From positions 13,004,501 through 13,068,500 of the forward strand of contig CM073563.1 of assembly GCA_037074615.1 (NCBI GenBank): a stretch of DNA of 64,000 nucleotides, in the 5' to 3' direction. A model generated the notes under the pieces. The model saw only the letters and a program-made list of their open reading frames with translations. It was not told the DNA's origin and searched no databases. Below, piece after piece: positions 43,641 to 56,814 of the stretch. Both the position numbers and the translations under genes were made by a program. Numbering within the stretch: the first letter of the stretch is position 1; every line of letters begins with the position of its first letter. Origin of the DNA: Leucaena leucocephala. Lineage: Eukaryota; Streptophyta; Magnoliopsida; Fabales; Fabaceae.

Positions 43641-44810
43641 TACTCTATCTCTCAATTTCTTTTTAAAAGAGATAATTATTGAATATATTATATTCTTTTT
43701 TATAATTTATACTTAGATATTGTGTCAATTTTTTTTTGTTAATTTTTCATTTTATCCTATTAAATTATTTATGTTATTCATATCATCAATATATCATGTA
43801 TTTTTCAAAAGCATGTCGACAAAAAGTTGCCATGTGCATATGATGGTACGAGTCATTTATCTTATGAAACTAGTGTCTCGTAGATATAGATATTCAAAAT
43901 ATAATACTAGCTCTTCCCAATGCAAAAAGGTAACTATATTCCCTCACCTATTTTTTTCCAGATGCAAATGAGCTGTTTATATTTTATATTTATTACAAAA
44001 TATCTTATTATTTTAAATATAAGAATTACATCTCAATATTTTAGATATTATACTATCTTAATTTAAATAAAATATTTTTTGATTGTGGCCCTCATTTAGT
44101 TAGATCGGACTCAAGTTTATGGTTTTACTTAGTGTGATTAGCTATTACTAGTCTTGATGGGATGTTATAAATACCAAGAGACTGAGTTAGAGTAGTATTC
44201 ATTAAATAATAATTCACTCCCTTAAGGGTTCCCTAGTTGGTGGCAGTTCTTTTCTTAGTCTTAGAAGCATCCTGACATCTTAATCCCATAAGAGATCGCA
44301 AGTATGGTGAATTGTAGCTTCAAATCATCTACTATAACGAGAGGTATTTGTTAAAGTCTTTTGCTATTATTGCTTGTATGTGACTTTAATTAGATTTTGT
44401 CATATTAGAGCCTACTACTCTTATGTTTATATATGGCTGCTATTTTTAGTCTTATATGTTGCATTGTTTTTATTTTTTTAAATATGAAAAATATTTTTTC
44501 ATATTTGAAAAATATTGAGTTGAATTTTGACAGGGAGAGAGAAGTTCTCTATGAAAGGTGGTGATAGGGTTTTTATTGCTATCTTCTCTTGTTCTCAATA
44601 TTCCTTTCTAACCATTACTCTTGTCTTGCTATAAGTTTCTCTGCCAAACTCTGTTAAAGGCAAAGGATGGTTTTTCTTTTCCTCCAAAAGTGAACCTAGT
44701 TCATAAACTTAAATCCTTTAGGCTGACCCTTAACCCAACCAAATAAAGAATGTTAAAGCCAACCACATTACATTTCAAAATCATAACTTAGCAAAACCTA
44801 ATACAGTTCA
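43641..44810. other. Unassigned AT-rich sequence
   Basis: No gene supported. The 83-codon frame at 43720-43971 is unrecognised. GATGTTATAAATACC near 44162 could be a TATA box of an old LTR, but no paired copy was seen. It ends with GTTCA, the left target site of the next element. Confidence 0.4.
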
Positions 44811-45205
44811 TGTAGAGAAATGGGTCAATCTACCCTTTGTATATTAGGCCCAGAACCATATGTGTGTAGGGTTGAAGTGGAAATATCTAAAAAAGTTAGG
44901 TCATCAGTGCTAATATCTAAAAATATTCAAACTGGTATAGGAGGGAACAATTATGAGATAACCACCCACTCCTTCCATTATCTTTTGATGTGCGCATGAC
45001 TAGGGGATCATAAAGAAACAATACATAAGCATATTGGTTGTGTGCTTTGCGTCTGCATTCTCTCATCTTAGTAAACAAAAACTCTCTTCTCCTCTCTAGT
45101 GTGCATTTGTTGTGTACTAATGACTTGAGTCTAGTAACAGTACCAGGTTGATGTGTACTTATTTGAAGCAAGTGAACTAACGACATGTAGGCCCGAAATC
45201 CTACA
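44811..45205 (+). repeat. 5' LTR of the 11 kb Copia element
   Basis: 395 bp, beginning TGTAGAGAAATGGG and ending CCTACA before the primer site. It differs from the 3' LTR at many positions, so it is an old insertion. Confidence 0.85.
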
Positions 45206-46120
45206 GCGGTATCCGACACAGGTTCTTATTTTTTTTGTGATTATTTTTGCTACATGAATATGTATCTATTAGTTTTTCATCATCAGTTCATATTGTAGAG
45301 ATAAGAGAGTGAAAAATAGCACCATACAATAGTTACAATTTTTTTATTTCTAAAAACAACCGATTTTACCTCTAAAAGTAGTACAATTGATAAGAGCTCG
45401 CAGGAACATTGAGAATAGACTCCAAGAACATTGAAAACAGACGTCGAAGGGTAGAGGTATAGAGGAGAGAAGTTTCAGGTAAAATTGGGTCACCTAAAAA
45501 CCTCTTATTTAGGTTTCAAAAATAGTCTAATTGCTTAGAACTCGTGAAAACGATGGAAAATGACTCCAAAAATGTCAAAAACATACGTCAGACAGTGGAG
45601 TTAAAGAGGAGATAAAGTGGCGGGTTTGCCTACCTGTAAAATGAGTCGCCATGACCCGACTGGAGGTTAAAGATGAACTCCAGTTAGAACGATGTCATTT
45701 TAAAGGTTTAATTAAAAAATTGGGTAAATGCTAGTGCAAAAAAATTAGGCTGCAGGAGGCCCAGCTCAGCAAAAAAAATAATTTTTTTGGGTTGCTCCAA
45801 TCCTAGACAAACAACTGCCACGTGGTAGCTCCACATGCCAATGTGGACGCCACTTGAAGGCCTTGAAAGTAGGTGTAAGATATTTTTTATTTTTTTTGCT
45901 GAATTTTACTTTCTTGTAGTGCGTGAGGGAGAGGGAGACTTCTAATTAAGGTGTTGATTGTTCCTAAAATTAAGATCTTTATTTTAATATATAATTTACC
46001 TATTTTTAGGGGAAATTCTGGACTTTTTTGTGAGTATTCAGTGTATTTCTTGTGTTTTTATGTGTTTAAAAGTTCCAAAAAATTATGATAATTTATATTA
46101 TTGAATTCTTATATGAAAAT
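45206..46120 (+). other. Copia 5' leader shared with the left-edge Copia element
   Basis: Non-coding. It carries a GATGTCATTTTAAAGG stretch, a CTGCCACGTGG block, AGATCTTTATTTTAATATA and a TGTTTTTATGTGTTTAAAAG stretch just before the acidic frame. The same order of blocks occurs on the minus strand at about 1300-340. Confidence 0.6.
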
Positions 46121-46485
46121 AAGTTAAAGGACTTCAAGTAGTATTGAAATCACTGAATATAGTTCATTAAGCTCCTCATATTTGGATGATAAAGTTTTAG
46201 AAAATAAACCCTAGAGTGAGGATTCAGATCCTAAACTTCTTGGAGAAGCATATTCGGAGGAGCTTGTAGAGAGTAATGGTCTAGAAGAAGATATTGATGA
46301 GGACCATAAAGAAAATCTAGATACAAATCCAGAAGAGGATCTTGAGTTTACCCTAAAGAGAATCATGAGGATCTAGTAGAAGATCATCTACTCGAGGAGT
46401 TTCAATTAATGTTCACATATTCTGGATTTAACTCTGCGCCTTCTCTTCCTAAACAACTTATGAATGAGGAAGAAGAAGTAATCTA
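46121..46485 (+). pseudogene. Acidic pre-gag frame of the 11 kb Copia element
   Basis: A frame resembling the start of the one at 339 (minus) here reads TSSSIEITEYSSLSSSYLDD, then Glu/Asp-rich sequence (LGEAYSEELVESNGLEEDID) with stops. It lacks a clear ATG because of decay. Gag begins about 0.7 kb further on, with non-coding sequence (46490-47211) in between. The product is unknown. Confidence 0.4.
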
Positions 46486-47211
46486 ACCCTATACCTAGCT
46501 TTGGCTAGAGGATATATAAAGATCGAGTAGCCATACTTATGAATATAAAAGCATTTATAAAGTTTGTTATGATTATGCCGAGTTCATGCTAATAAGAAAG
46601 ACACAAAATTCTACAATAAAGTCATGATAGAATACATAAGACAAGTAAGAGGTAGAGGCTAGTGCACCAGAAAACCTTTCTGGGCTGACGTTATATAACA
46701 AACTTCAAAATTTATGCTTAAGTCACCCAAACTTAGAAAACTAAGGAGAGTTGGTCTTGAAATTTTTTTATGTTATCTTGATTGATGTCTCATAGTACTA
46801 ACACTCTTTATGTTTTATTACTTTTGGAGATATGATTTCATATATTGTAAATGGAATGCAAGTCTTATTTTATTTAATGAAGCTCATTTAAATTGTAATT
46901 TGATTATTCGTGGATAATCTAAGCATACTTATTATAAGTGGGAGCTTTTAAAAGACAAGGCTTCTAAAAGTTGTGTTTCATTTTTAAAGTACTTGTATGG
47001 AATTCTTGATGGCACATAATGATTATTACTAGTATCTGTGTGATGGGAGGTACAAACCTATCTCCTGATCATGGATCTTTTCGTGTCATTATTTTCTAGT
47101 GAAGAATAATATAAGTACATGACATTGTATACTTCAATATGCTATATGAATGAAATATTCTTTGGTACGGTTCTCTTTAGAAGAGAACCCAAATTTGCCT
47201 AAGAACTGAAA

Positions 47212-48080
47212 ATGGCAACCAATAACATTATTTCTGAACTAAATAAAGATGAAAAACTCCACGGAGATAACTGAGATATCTGACACCAAAAGGTCCAATA
47301 CATCTTAGAGGAACAATATGCTATTGAACCTTTTGATGATTGCTATGATTAAACCAGAGGCTAGAAATTTGGTCTAGCACAGGAGAGACTAAGATACTTA
47401 CTAGGCTTAGAGGAAGAAGAATAACGTAGCTAGAATCATGCTTCTTAGTGCCATGGCAGATGACATCATGTGCAAATTTGAGATGCACAAAACCCCTCAA
47501 GCCATGTGGATTGCACTAAAGGATAAATTTGGCAGTGTTTCTACCACTAAGCTTAGGAGGTTGATGATTAAGTTTGACATCTATAAGCTTAAGCCAAAGA
47601 CTCATATAAAGTAACATCTAAAAGAGATAGCCAACACGATCAGAGAATTGAAGGAAGTTGGTTATACCTTATCTGACGAATAGTAAGTGCAAGCTATGAT
47701 CAGAACGCTCCATACTAGTTAGGGGCATATGAAAGTCAACTTAACCCACAATAAAAATATAGATACTTTTATCAATACAACTAGGTATTTGGAGCTAGAA
47801 GATGAGCATTTGGAGGCTCACAGAAACTCTAGATTGGCCCATTTGACTGAGGATACTGGCATTTCCCAATCAAAACCTTATTTTAAGGAAGGCAAGAAGT
47901 TTCAAAAAAAAGGGAAGAAGGGAGGTCTTCAATTTCAAAAGAGCAAGAAACAATTCAAGAAGAGGGGCTATAAAGACAGAAAGTAGAAACTACACATGAA
48001 GAAGGTCAAGTGCTTTGCCTACCAAAAGATAGGTTATTTCGCACGTAACTGTTCTAAACAGGATGAAAGCAAAAAGGTAT
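47212..48080 (+). pseudogene. Copia gag, decayed
   Basis: It starts MATNNIISELNKDEKLHGDN at 47212 and includes VQYILEEQYAIEPFDD, LRRLMIKFDIYKLKPKTH and IANTIRELKEVGYTL, which is UBN2-type gag. A basic Lys/Gln-rich stretch lies at 47880-47980. The zinc knuckle near 48010 reads CFAYQKIGYFARNC, so its second cysteine and its histidine are both replaced. Several stops are present. Confidence 0.7.
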
Positions 48081-48119
48081 TAGTGAATTATAAGAATTCA
48101 CATGCCTTATATATTTATA

Positions 48120-49420
48120 GTAATATTTTCCTATCGTAAACAATTTCTTCTTATTGGGTTATTGATTCAGGCTTCACTACCACTTAACCAAGGATTGATA
48201 ATCATTCGTGGAGTATTGTCAGTTGCAGTATCAAAGCAAGTGGCTTTACATAAGGAACATTACAAGAATCAATGTTAGAGGTATTGACACTTAAAAATTC
48301 ACTTTGTGTGGTGGAAAGACCTTGATACTCCATGATGTGCTTTATGCTCCTAACATTCGGCGAAACTTGGTTTTTGTGTTATGTTTTTCAGAGTTTGGGT
48401 TTAAAGTAAACTTTTATGATAAAGTTGCAGACATTTTTATCAACTTTGTCTCTTATGGTTCAACTTTCCTATTCAATAAGTTATTTGTTTTGGATATTGT
48501 TAGTGGTTTTAGTGTTAATGAATGCTTTGCTATTTCTTCCAATATTATTGATATGAATGCCTATTACTCTAGATTATGACATATTAATCAAAATACCATG
48601 ATTAAACTAGAAAAAGAAGAATTGCTAGGTTCCATTGCAAGCATGGAAATATCCTTATATGAAAGCTATCTAGCAGGCAAGGCAATAAGAAAGCCTTTGG
48701 ACAAAGGAACACAAGCTAAAAGTCTATTACAATTAATCTATTCAAATATTTGCAGTTTAATGAATGTGAGGGGAAGGCACAGAGCTTAGTATTTAGTTAC
48801 CTATATTAACAACTTTTCAGGATATAGTTATATTTATTTGATCTCACATAAGTATGAGGCCCTTGAGTATTTCAGACGATACATTAATGAGATAGAGAAT
48901 CAAATGGACAATAAAATCAAAGCATTACCACTAATTGAGGTCGTGAATACTTGTCTGATTAATTCAAACAACTCTATGAAGAAAATGGGATAATTATGCA
49001 ACTAACTATCCCTTGCACTATACAACATAATGAAGTTGCCAAAAGAAGAAATAGAACTCTTCTAGACATGGTTAGGTCTTTGATAACTCTGGTAAACCTT
49101 CCAATTTTACATTGGGGTGATACTCTAATGACAGTAACCTTCATAACTGTGTACCCTCAAAGTCATTCACTTCCATGTCCTATGAGTTATGGACTAAGCA
49201 CAAGCCAAATATAAGCTTCCTTAGACCTTAGGGCTCCACAGCATATATCTATGACGGTTCTCATAGACATAGGAAACTAGGTCTTAAAGAAAAAACGTAT
49301 CTTTATAAGGTACTCTAAACCCTCAAAAGGATATGTATTCATAAGTGAAATTGAAGATGGAATAATGATTGAAATATAATCTAGAGATGCCACATTCATT
49401 GAGATAGAATTTTCCAGTAG
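48120..49420 (+). pseudogene. Copia protease and integrase, decayed
   Basis: The protease motif reads YWVIDSGFTTT near 48160. GAG-pre-integrase remnants (RLxHINQNTMIKL) lie at about 48570, and integrase pieces follow with YINNFSGYSYIYLISHKYEA near 48805-48865 and an HNEVAKRRNRTLLDMVRSL motif at 49028-49085. Frame changes and stops separate every segment. Confidence 0.7.
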
Positions 49421-49639
49421 GGGAGATATTGACAGCACTGTATCTCTTTTTGAGACTCAGTAATAGGACAGTGCCAAACAAATTGATAAACTATAATCCT
49501 CTAAGTATGTCAATCTGAGTGGGAGCTAAGAACAATCAACACAAAGACCGGGACAAATGAGAAAAGATAAATAAGTAGCTCCAATCAAAAGAAGTAACAA
49601 GGAAAGTGTTCCAAAGATATACTTATAAATAGAAGGTGA

Positions 49640-50477
49640 AACACTCTTATTTACTCTAGAAGGAGATGATGAACCCCGCACTGTTCATGAAACCTTGGCA
49701 GGTCTTGCTAAGGAGGAATGGAAGAAATCAATGAAAGAGGAGATAGATTCAATGATGAAAACTAAGTTTAGTGGTTGGTTGATATTGCAAAAAGGCAAAA
49801 AGCCATTAGGAACAAGTAGGTTCTCAAAATCAAGAGAAATGTGGATGAATCAATTGACAAATATAAAGTCCGGCAATAGTAAACAATATGGAACAAGAAG
49901 GGATATACACAACAAAAGGTATAGACTATAAGGATACTTTTTTTTTATCTTTTGTCCACTTCAACTCGATAAAATATATTTTGGCAATAGTAAACAATTT
50001 AAACCTAGAGTTACATCACATTGATGTAAAAACCACATTCATGGTGATCTGGATAAAGAAATATATATGGAACAATCATTAGCTTTCATTGAAAAAGGGT
50101 TTGAGCACGAGAAGTGTAAACTCAAAAGATCCATTTATAGATTAAAATAGTTATCTAGATAGTAGTACTTGAGGTTTCATAAGGTGATAACTTCATATAA
50201 CTTCTAGATGATAGAAGAAGACCACTACATCTATGTTAAGCGATTTGAGGGTAACTTTGTAATATTATCCTTATACGTAGATAACATACTTTTAGCCAGA
50301 AATAGTCTTGACTCGGTGATAGCTATTAAAAAATGACTCTCATCGAATTTCAAGATGAAAAATATGGGTGAAACATAATACATACTTCAAGTCAAGATAC
50401 GAAGAGATAGCTCCAAGAGAATCCTCACTCTTTCATGAGAATTACATCAAGAAAATACTTGAACAATTCAATATGAA
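49640..50477 (+). pseudogene. Copia reverse transcriptase N-terminal part, decayed
   Basis: Recognisable pieces are EEWKKSMKEEIDSMMK (49705-49760), a YKDTFF-type motif at 49935, LHHIDVKTTF at 50010, and the catalytic box changed to YVDN (LYVDNILLARN near 50275). It ends at KILEQFNMN, exactly where the nested insertion starts. Confidence 0.75.
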
Positions 50478-53400
50478 TGTTTCATATCCCTAATTTTCTT
50501 ATCTGATATGTATATACAATTTGTACATAATATAATAAGATTCTCTAAGAAAAATGTTGCAATTCAAGGAAGGAAAATGATTAAATTGAAAATGATAGAA
50601 AGTTCAAGGACCTAAGTGAAATTTAGAAAAGTTTATGGGCTAAAATAAGTAGAGAAAAAAGTTGGGCCAATAAGTGTAATTTTAAAAAGTTTGAGGACCT
50701 AAATATAATTAAATAAAAGTTCAAGGGACAAAATCGTAATTATGAGGAAGTTGTGCCAGAAAAGACCCAGAACTGCCTAGAAATACTGTAATATCAAATT
50801 TTACTAGTAAATAGAGAATGAAAATTGGGCTAGGCATATTTTTCATAATTTTGATTTGAGGCCCTAGATAATTGATATTAATTTGTAAAGTCTGAAGATT
50901 ATTACAGAATCTTCTAGATTTCCTAATCAGATGATATTTGGCAGTAAATTCCCATAATTAATATAGAAATTTATAAAACTAACAGAGCTCAAAAAGGAGT
51001 TATGTAGAATTTTTAATAAAATTTACAATAAAATTATATATCTGATAAATACTTTCGGGTGAGGTTTTTGGGAATTGAGTCATAAAGATATTAGATCCAT
51101 ATAGAGGCCCAAAATGGCATCCAAAAGGCCCAATAAGATATTTAAATAGTCAAATGGGCCAATGTCCAGATGAACCCGGAAAAAGTGTGAAATTATGAAA
51201 ATGCCCCTATATTGTAATAATGAACAAGAGATTGATGGAAGGTATTTTGGTCATTTTGGACAAGGCAAAAATGTCCATTCAAGTACAGGTTAATCAGATT
51301 CAGTATATGCCCTGATAAGAAGTAAAGAGGTGTGAAACGACAATTATGTCTCTAGAGTTAATATAGTGCAAGAAAGTACACTAAAGATATTTTGGTCATC
51401 TCTCAAGGGATGGTTGACAGATAAATACTCAGTCTAACAATGTCAATGGTAGGAAAAAACCTAAAAACTAGTTTTCATGATAGAATATATATTCTAAAAT
51501 ATTATAAAAATTGGGAACATAAAACAGTCTGATTTTTGTGAAACTGCCTAGATCAGTACTAGACTAGACGAGAATTTTTTCTATTAGTATTTCTAATTTT
51601 CTTGAGCCAAACACAGCCCTAGATGATGTCATGGATGATGTTATTAATGAAGCTTATAGGGCAAGTTTGATGGAAGGTGAATTATGGACCATTAGATCAA
51701 ATAGTAACCAAACTAATCTTGGCCTTCCATTTCCACCTAACTTTTTCTATAAATACCCCCCATATTCAGACCTATTCAACATCTTAGAAATCTTATGGAA
51801 TCTTTGGTAAAAATTACTTTGAAGCAAGAAAGAAGCATACACCTTTAAGCAACAAGAAAGGTAACTAGTTCATTTAATCTTGGACTTTGTTCTAGCAAGT
51901 TTGCTCTTAGTTTTAAGAGGTTTTTATGGCATTTCTCCCTTAATTTTGCTGCTGGACATGCTGTTCATATGTGATGGAAATATGAGTTTTATGTTATGGA
52001 TAGTTTAGACAAGCTTAAACAAGTTAGAATCAAGTTGTATTGGCTTAGAAATTCAAGTATACATATAGTTAGGGTTTTGTGTTCTTAGCTGCCACTGTAT
52101 GAATCACTATTCATATACTATAATTTTATGATTTTGATGCTTCCAATGGGTTTAAAATAGAAAATTGTGTGGGGATAAGGTAGAGAAACAAGTAGTGGAA
52201 GTATTGGAATAAAAATAAAAAGTTTTGGAAACAAGAGGAGGCATTTTAGTTTTATACAGTAACTAAGGAAGTAATTTGATTTTGGATATTATGATTTCAT
52301 ATTTGGATTCTACATGAAAAATTATGTGGAAATGAACCATGATAATTTATTTTAGAAAGATGGAAGTATAAGACATAAAATGGAAAAAGAATGGAAATTA
52401 GTAAGAACCTAATCTTGGAATTGTTGTGAAGTTGAGTTGTAACTTGATGTTACTTTATAATGGCTAGGTTTTGACATTTGTGTAGAAAGAAGACCATCTC
52501 AAGAAAAGTTTATCAAGGATAACCCAAGAGGTAGCAAGAATACCTAACTATAATTTCATGTTTGTTTGATTGTATGCTTGCTTATTAGTTATGATGTTTG
52601 GTTGAGCTTAAGATGATACTATAATGATGATGATGAAGTATGGATGATTGCATCTCCTTGCAACTAATGTCATGATAATATGCCCGATAGAGTTTTCTTA
52701 TGTATGATTATGAAGTAGCTCATATCTCATGATAAGGCATTTAATCAATGATGCATGATATTATAGTTTGTATGACATGCTATTGAGATTTCCATAAAAT
52801 CTCATTCTTTCCATATGCATAACTATGTTATAGGTGCTAGAACCTCCCAAGGAAAAAGGATAAATGTGAATGTTTGAACTTGTATAATAAGTTATGTTAA
52901 CTACTTGACACTATGGGATGATATGATGGGATGCATAGTACATTACATTGTGTTTGTATTATGAGGTAGTAACCTTATGACAGTAATTATGATGACTTAA
53001 CCAACGAGTTTGGATGTGAAATCTGGTATAAATGTAGTTAAGATACATAGATTTAAATGGACATAAATAACTCTTCCATTGGTTAAGTTTTTGATTTATT
53101 ATTATTTTTCAAAGTTGAAGATAAAATCTAGAATAGGATAAAATAAGCATCTAGAGGCAATGAGCACTCATTTCACTTATTAAATGAATGAACTTTTCTA
53201 TACAATTTTATGAACTTAAAGATCACATCTTGAGCTTTAAATCCATAGGTAATACGTTTCATTTGGATAAGTAAGCAAGGAGAAATGAATTTTTGAAAAT
53301 AATGCAAAGAAACTGGAACTTCCAAATTTACCAAATCAACAGTGTTTTCAATGAATAAACTGATTTCATTTGGATAATGAAACCTCAGTTTTATATTTTT

Positions 53401-53646
53401 CATTTAAATTTCAATAAAATATCTTTTATTAGAAATTAGAACCATTCCATTTCAATTTTTCTAGATTTAAATATGAATTTTTAAAGTTAGGTATGTATTT
53501 TGAATTACTAAATGAATAGTACCAGTGAACAGTACCCGAGAAGCATTTTTTTGAAAATTCATGTTTCTAAAGCAAAGAGGTGTTTAATTGATTCAAGTTA
53601 CTTCTAATTAAGCATAACTAAGGGAGAAAATAAGGATACGATATAG
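50478..53646 (+). mobile_element. Nested LTR-like insertion (probable solo LTR, Gypsy type)
   Basis: Removing this stretch restores the continuity of the Copia RT reading (NMN before it, then DYNPMD from 53647). It begins TGTTTCATATCCCTAATTTT and ends AGGGAGAAAATAAGGATACG plus a few bases, both in the style of long Del/Tekay-type Gypsy LTRs. No coding domain, primer site or internal second LTR was seen in about 3.2 kb. The expected target duplication is not clean, so the right end is accurate only to within several bases. GT-style text near 51840-51870 (AACAAGAAAGGTAACTAG) could be an LTR-borne splice site. Confidence 0.5.
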
Positions 53647-54360
53647 TGACTATAATCCCATGGATATCCCTATGGCCACTAGAGTGGCCCTGAGTATTGA
53701 CATGTGTCCCAAAACTAAATTAGACAAAAAGCATATTGAAAGAATTCCATATGCCAATGTAGTTGGTAGCCTGATGTATGCAGTGATGTGTACAAGACCA
53801 AATATTTATTATGCTATGGGGCTGGTTAGTAGATTCCAGTCTAACCCTAATGAGAAATATTAGAAAGTAGTGAAGAGGATCCTAAGGTACTTAAAGGGCA
53901 CAACTGATTGTGCATTATGTTATCAAGAAAATGATCTACGCCTAGTCAGATATTCTGATGGTAACATAGGTGGAGACAAAGAAGAGTGAAAATCAACTTT
54001 AGGATAAACCTTCTTTCTTAACAATAGCTTAAACTCTATGGAAGTTGTGTTTATGGCATGCAGTTTAGTAGTGTAAAAGGCTTTGTGACTGGAAAAATTT
54101 ACAAAACACCTTGGATTTAGAAATAAGAGTATCAATCCAATGTTAGTACATTGTGACAATACTGTAGCCATAGCCTACACCAGAGACCCCAAGTATTATG
54201 GCAAGACCAATCATATTGACATCAAGTACAATTTTGTAAGGGATTATATCGTACAAAAATGTTACCATGCAATACATCTATACTAAATGTATAGTAGCAG
54301 AACCCCTAACAAAGCCAATAGACAAAGAAGTCTTTGAGAGACATGTAAAAGCTCTTTGTA
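53647..54360 (+). pseudogene. Copia RT end and RNase H, decayed
   Basis: It continues the RT with RVALSIDMCPKTKLDKKHIE and IPYANVVGSLMYAVMCTRPN (53680-53810), then RILRYLKGTTDCALCY, an RYSDGNIGG-like RNase H start, VHCDNTVAIAYTRDPKYYGK and the HIDIKYNFVRDYI end. Stops are frequent. The remainder, 54360-55457, is non-coding up to the polypurine tract. Confidence 0.8.
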
Positions 54361-55457
54361 TGCATAAAATGTGAAATGCAAATCTTATGTAATATTTTTA
54401 TGATTGATGGAATTATATTTTCATCATTACTTGATGTGTCTGTGTGAAAGTATAAAATATCCAGTATGTCGTACATGTTAGAGGTTGGCTCTCTTACATG
54501 AGCAATTGCCTTTGACATTTAGGTGGAGTATGCAAAGATGAGATATTTGTGTTCACCAGTAAAGTGACAAAGAGTACCAATATGGTACAAAAGAAACACA
54601 AACTATATGTCACCTCAGCTAAAGTGTGGCAAGTCAAGATGAGATATGTATACATAAAATTAGATTGAACCATGGAAACCCACTTCTATGATGCCTATAG
54701 CTAGATAACAAATCCTTTAACGTTGACGTCATAAGGATGAAGTTGAAGAATTTGGATTTAGATGTTGAGAGTGCCTAGACTTAAATCTGTATGGTGTTTA
54801 TAATGGATCCAAAATGAAGTATGCTCTTAAAGTATAAGAGTAACACTATAACATATGATTCATGCCACATTGTTAGAAGAACCGCAAAAGAGAAGAAATA
54901 TCATTGTTTCATTACTGTGTGAGCCCTATAAAGGAACAACCCTTCTATTGGTGTCCTTTAACTTTGACAATATCATGGAGGTATATTTAAATGACTGCTA
55001 TTTAGCATATATCCTGCAATCATGATAGATACGATCTAAGGAATTATGCTAGGAAAGCAGTTGATCTATATCAAAGTGATTTATGGGTGAAAGGAAGATT
55101 ACTTACAATATACATACATATTCTAGTGTTTATTACATGTCCCTTATGATATCTCATTTTCATAAGTGTGGTCACTAGGCTTACAAGAAAGGCAATCTGA
55201 GTCAAGTATTGATTTTAGTGGGATTAGATTGGGTATAGAAAAGTGTATATCAGTAAATCTAGGACATCTTAGGTATATTATTAAACTCAAGATATATGAA
55301 GAAAGGTTGTCTTATACTAGTCCTAAAAAGGGGATTTCTAGTATAGGCACCTAGATGAAAACATCATGCAATTCAGTCATGGCAAAGCACTTAGTATGAA
55401 ATAAAGAAAAGATAGTCTAAACCCATGATCCTTAACCCACCAAGTGGGAGTGGGAGA
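54361..55457. other. Non-coding 3' part of the 11 kb Copia element
   Basis: No domain recognised. A 62-codon frame at 55166-55354 is unassigned. It ends with the purine-rich GTGGGAGTGGGAGA before the 3' LTR. Confidence 0.5.
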
Positions 55458-55842
55458 TGTAAAGTACCGGTCTACCCTTAATGTATTAGGCCCAGACTCA
55501 TATGTGTGAGCCTGAAGTAGAAATACCCAAAAGAGTTAGGTCATCAGTATGAATATAAAAAAAATTCAAACTAATACGAGGGAACAGTTATAAGATAACC
55601 ACCTACTCACTCCATTATCTTTTTATTCGCAATTATTGGGGGATCATAAAAAATAATACATAAGCATATTGGTTGTGTGCTCTATGTCTACATTCTCTCA
55701 TCTTAGCAAACCAAAGCTCTCTTTTCTCCTCTCTAGTGTGCCTTTGCTATGTACTAGAGACTCGAGTCTAGTAACAGTGCTGGGTTGTCATGTGGGCACC
55801 TAAAGCAAGTGAATCAACGACAGGTACACCTAAACTCTTATA
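55458..55842 (+). repeat. 3' LTR of the 11 kb Copia element
   Basis: 385 bp, beginning TGTAAAGTACCGG. The terminal CA has become TA. It is followed by the target copy GTTCA. Confidence 0.85.
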
Positions 55843-55847
55843 GTTCA

Positions 55848-56250
55848 GCATCACAAAATTCAGTATTAATAGTGTATTATCATATTCAATACTCTATGTT
55901 GGCCTTATTAACATTATAATCATAAGATAAACAATTTAAGCCCACTTAACTAACAAGTTTACTAAAAACATATATTTCATATTTTCATTATACAATTTCA
56001 TACATAAACTACCATAACATATCTTTATAACAATTAAAAATTCTAAAATATGCTTATAATCACCTTAATAACTGTATAAACTAAATTGGAAAAGTAGTTA
56101 CCACAAATTAACTTGACACAACAACCAAACTTAGGAGGATTCAAGTCTAAACAAGCTCAACTAAATCACTCTAGATAATAAGTATAAATATATATCAATT
56201 AATATGCTAATATAATAATCCTCTAATCTTAAATCTAGGACATAATTTGT
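55848..56250. other. Unassigned AT-rich sequence
   Basis: Nothing recognisable between the Copia and Gypsy elements. Confidence 0.5.
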
Positions 56251-56549
56251 TGTGGAAGTTGTAGATAAAGAAGGATGAATGAGAGAGAAAAGGGAATTAA
56301 AGGGAAAGAACGAGAGAGAAAATATAGGAGAATTCATTAAGTAGCTTATTGTAGGATTCAATTAGGATAAGCATGATGATTAAATTCGTATATGTTCCCT
56401 TATATAGGTTTATATCCTAATAGCTAGATCCTAAATGTACCCTAACTAATCACTATTTATAGCTTATAGACTTAGTAATTGTCACTTATGTATTACCCAA
56501 AGAAAGTGATTTATAGACTTAGTAATTCCCTATTTATAATTATACATCA
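56251..56549 (-). repeat. 3' LTR of the minus-strand Gypsy relic
   Basis: About 299 bp. On minus it starts TGATGTATAATTATAAATAG after the polypurine tract. It shares CTTAGTAATTGT, GATTCAATYAGGATAAGCAT and AGAGAATTCATT with 60900-61140. Confidence 0.75.
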
Positions 56550-56560
56550 ATACCCCCTAA

Positions 56561-56814
56561 AGAACTCTTGTCCTCTAGGGCATGTTATCTTGAAGTTTGG
56601 ATGTTGCTGCTACAAATGAAAAAGAGAGACACATTTAGTTTCTTCCTCTTGTAGATCTTTCCACTATACTAGCACCTTAGTTATTACCCTTCCTTTTTCC
56701 ATTCCCCTATGTTCACTTAAAACTTTGTAGGTACTAGGTTATGCAATTGTTCAGGCTGACTTATAGGTGGATGTCATGGCTTGGTTGTGGGGTCAAGGCA
56801 AAACTTCAATAAGA
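56561..56814 (-). pseudogene. Gypsy pol C-terminal tail
   Basis: On minus, a weak reading EDLQEEETK then PNFKITCPRGQEFF next to the polypurine tract resembles the chromodomain-side end (a FPxFxLEDKV-type motif) of Gypsy integrases. It is badly decayed and is called mainly by position. Confidence 0.4.

Larger units (their letters stand above)
44811..55842 (+). mobile_element. Degenerate Copia retrotransposon with nested insertion
   Basis: LTRs at 44811-45205 and 55458-55842 share TATTAGGCCCAG, ATACATAAGCATATTGGTTG and TCTCCTCTCTAGTGTGC, and are flanked by a perfect target duplication GTTCA (44806-44810 and 55843-55847). A primer site GCGGTATCCGACACA follows the first LTR, and a polypurine tract GTGGGAGTGGGAGA precedes the second. 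Between them lie a leader, an acidic frame, gag, protease, integrase and RT pieces on plus, all with many stops. A further insertion of about 3.2 kb splits RT from RNase H, explaining the 11 kb size. Confidence 0.88.
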
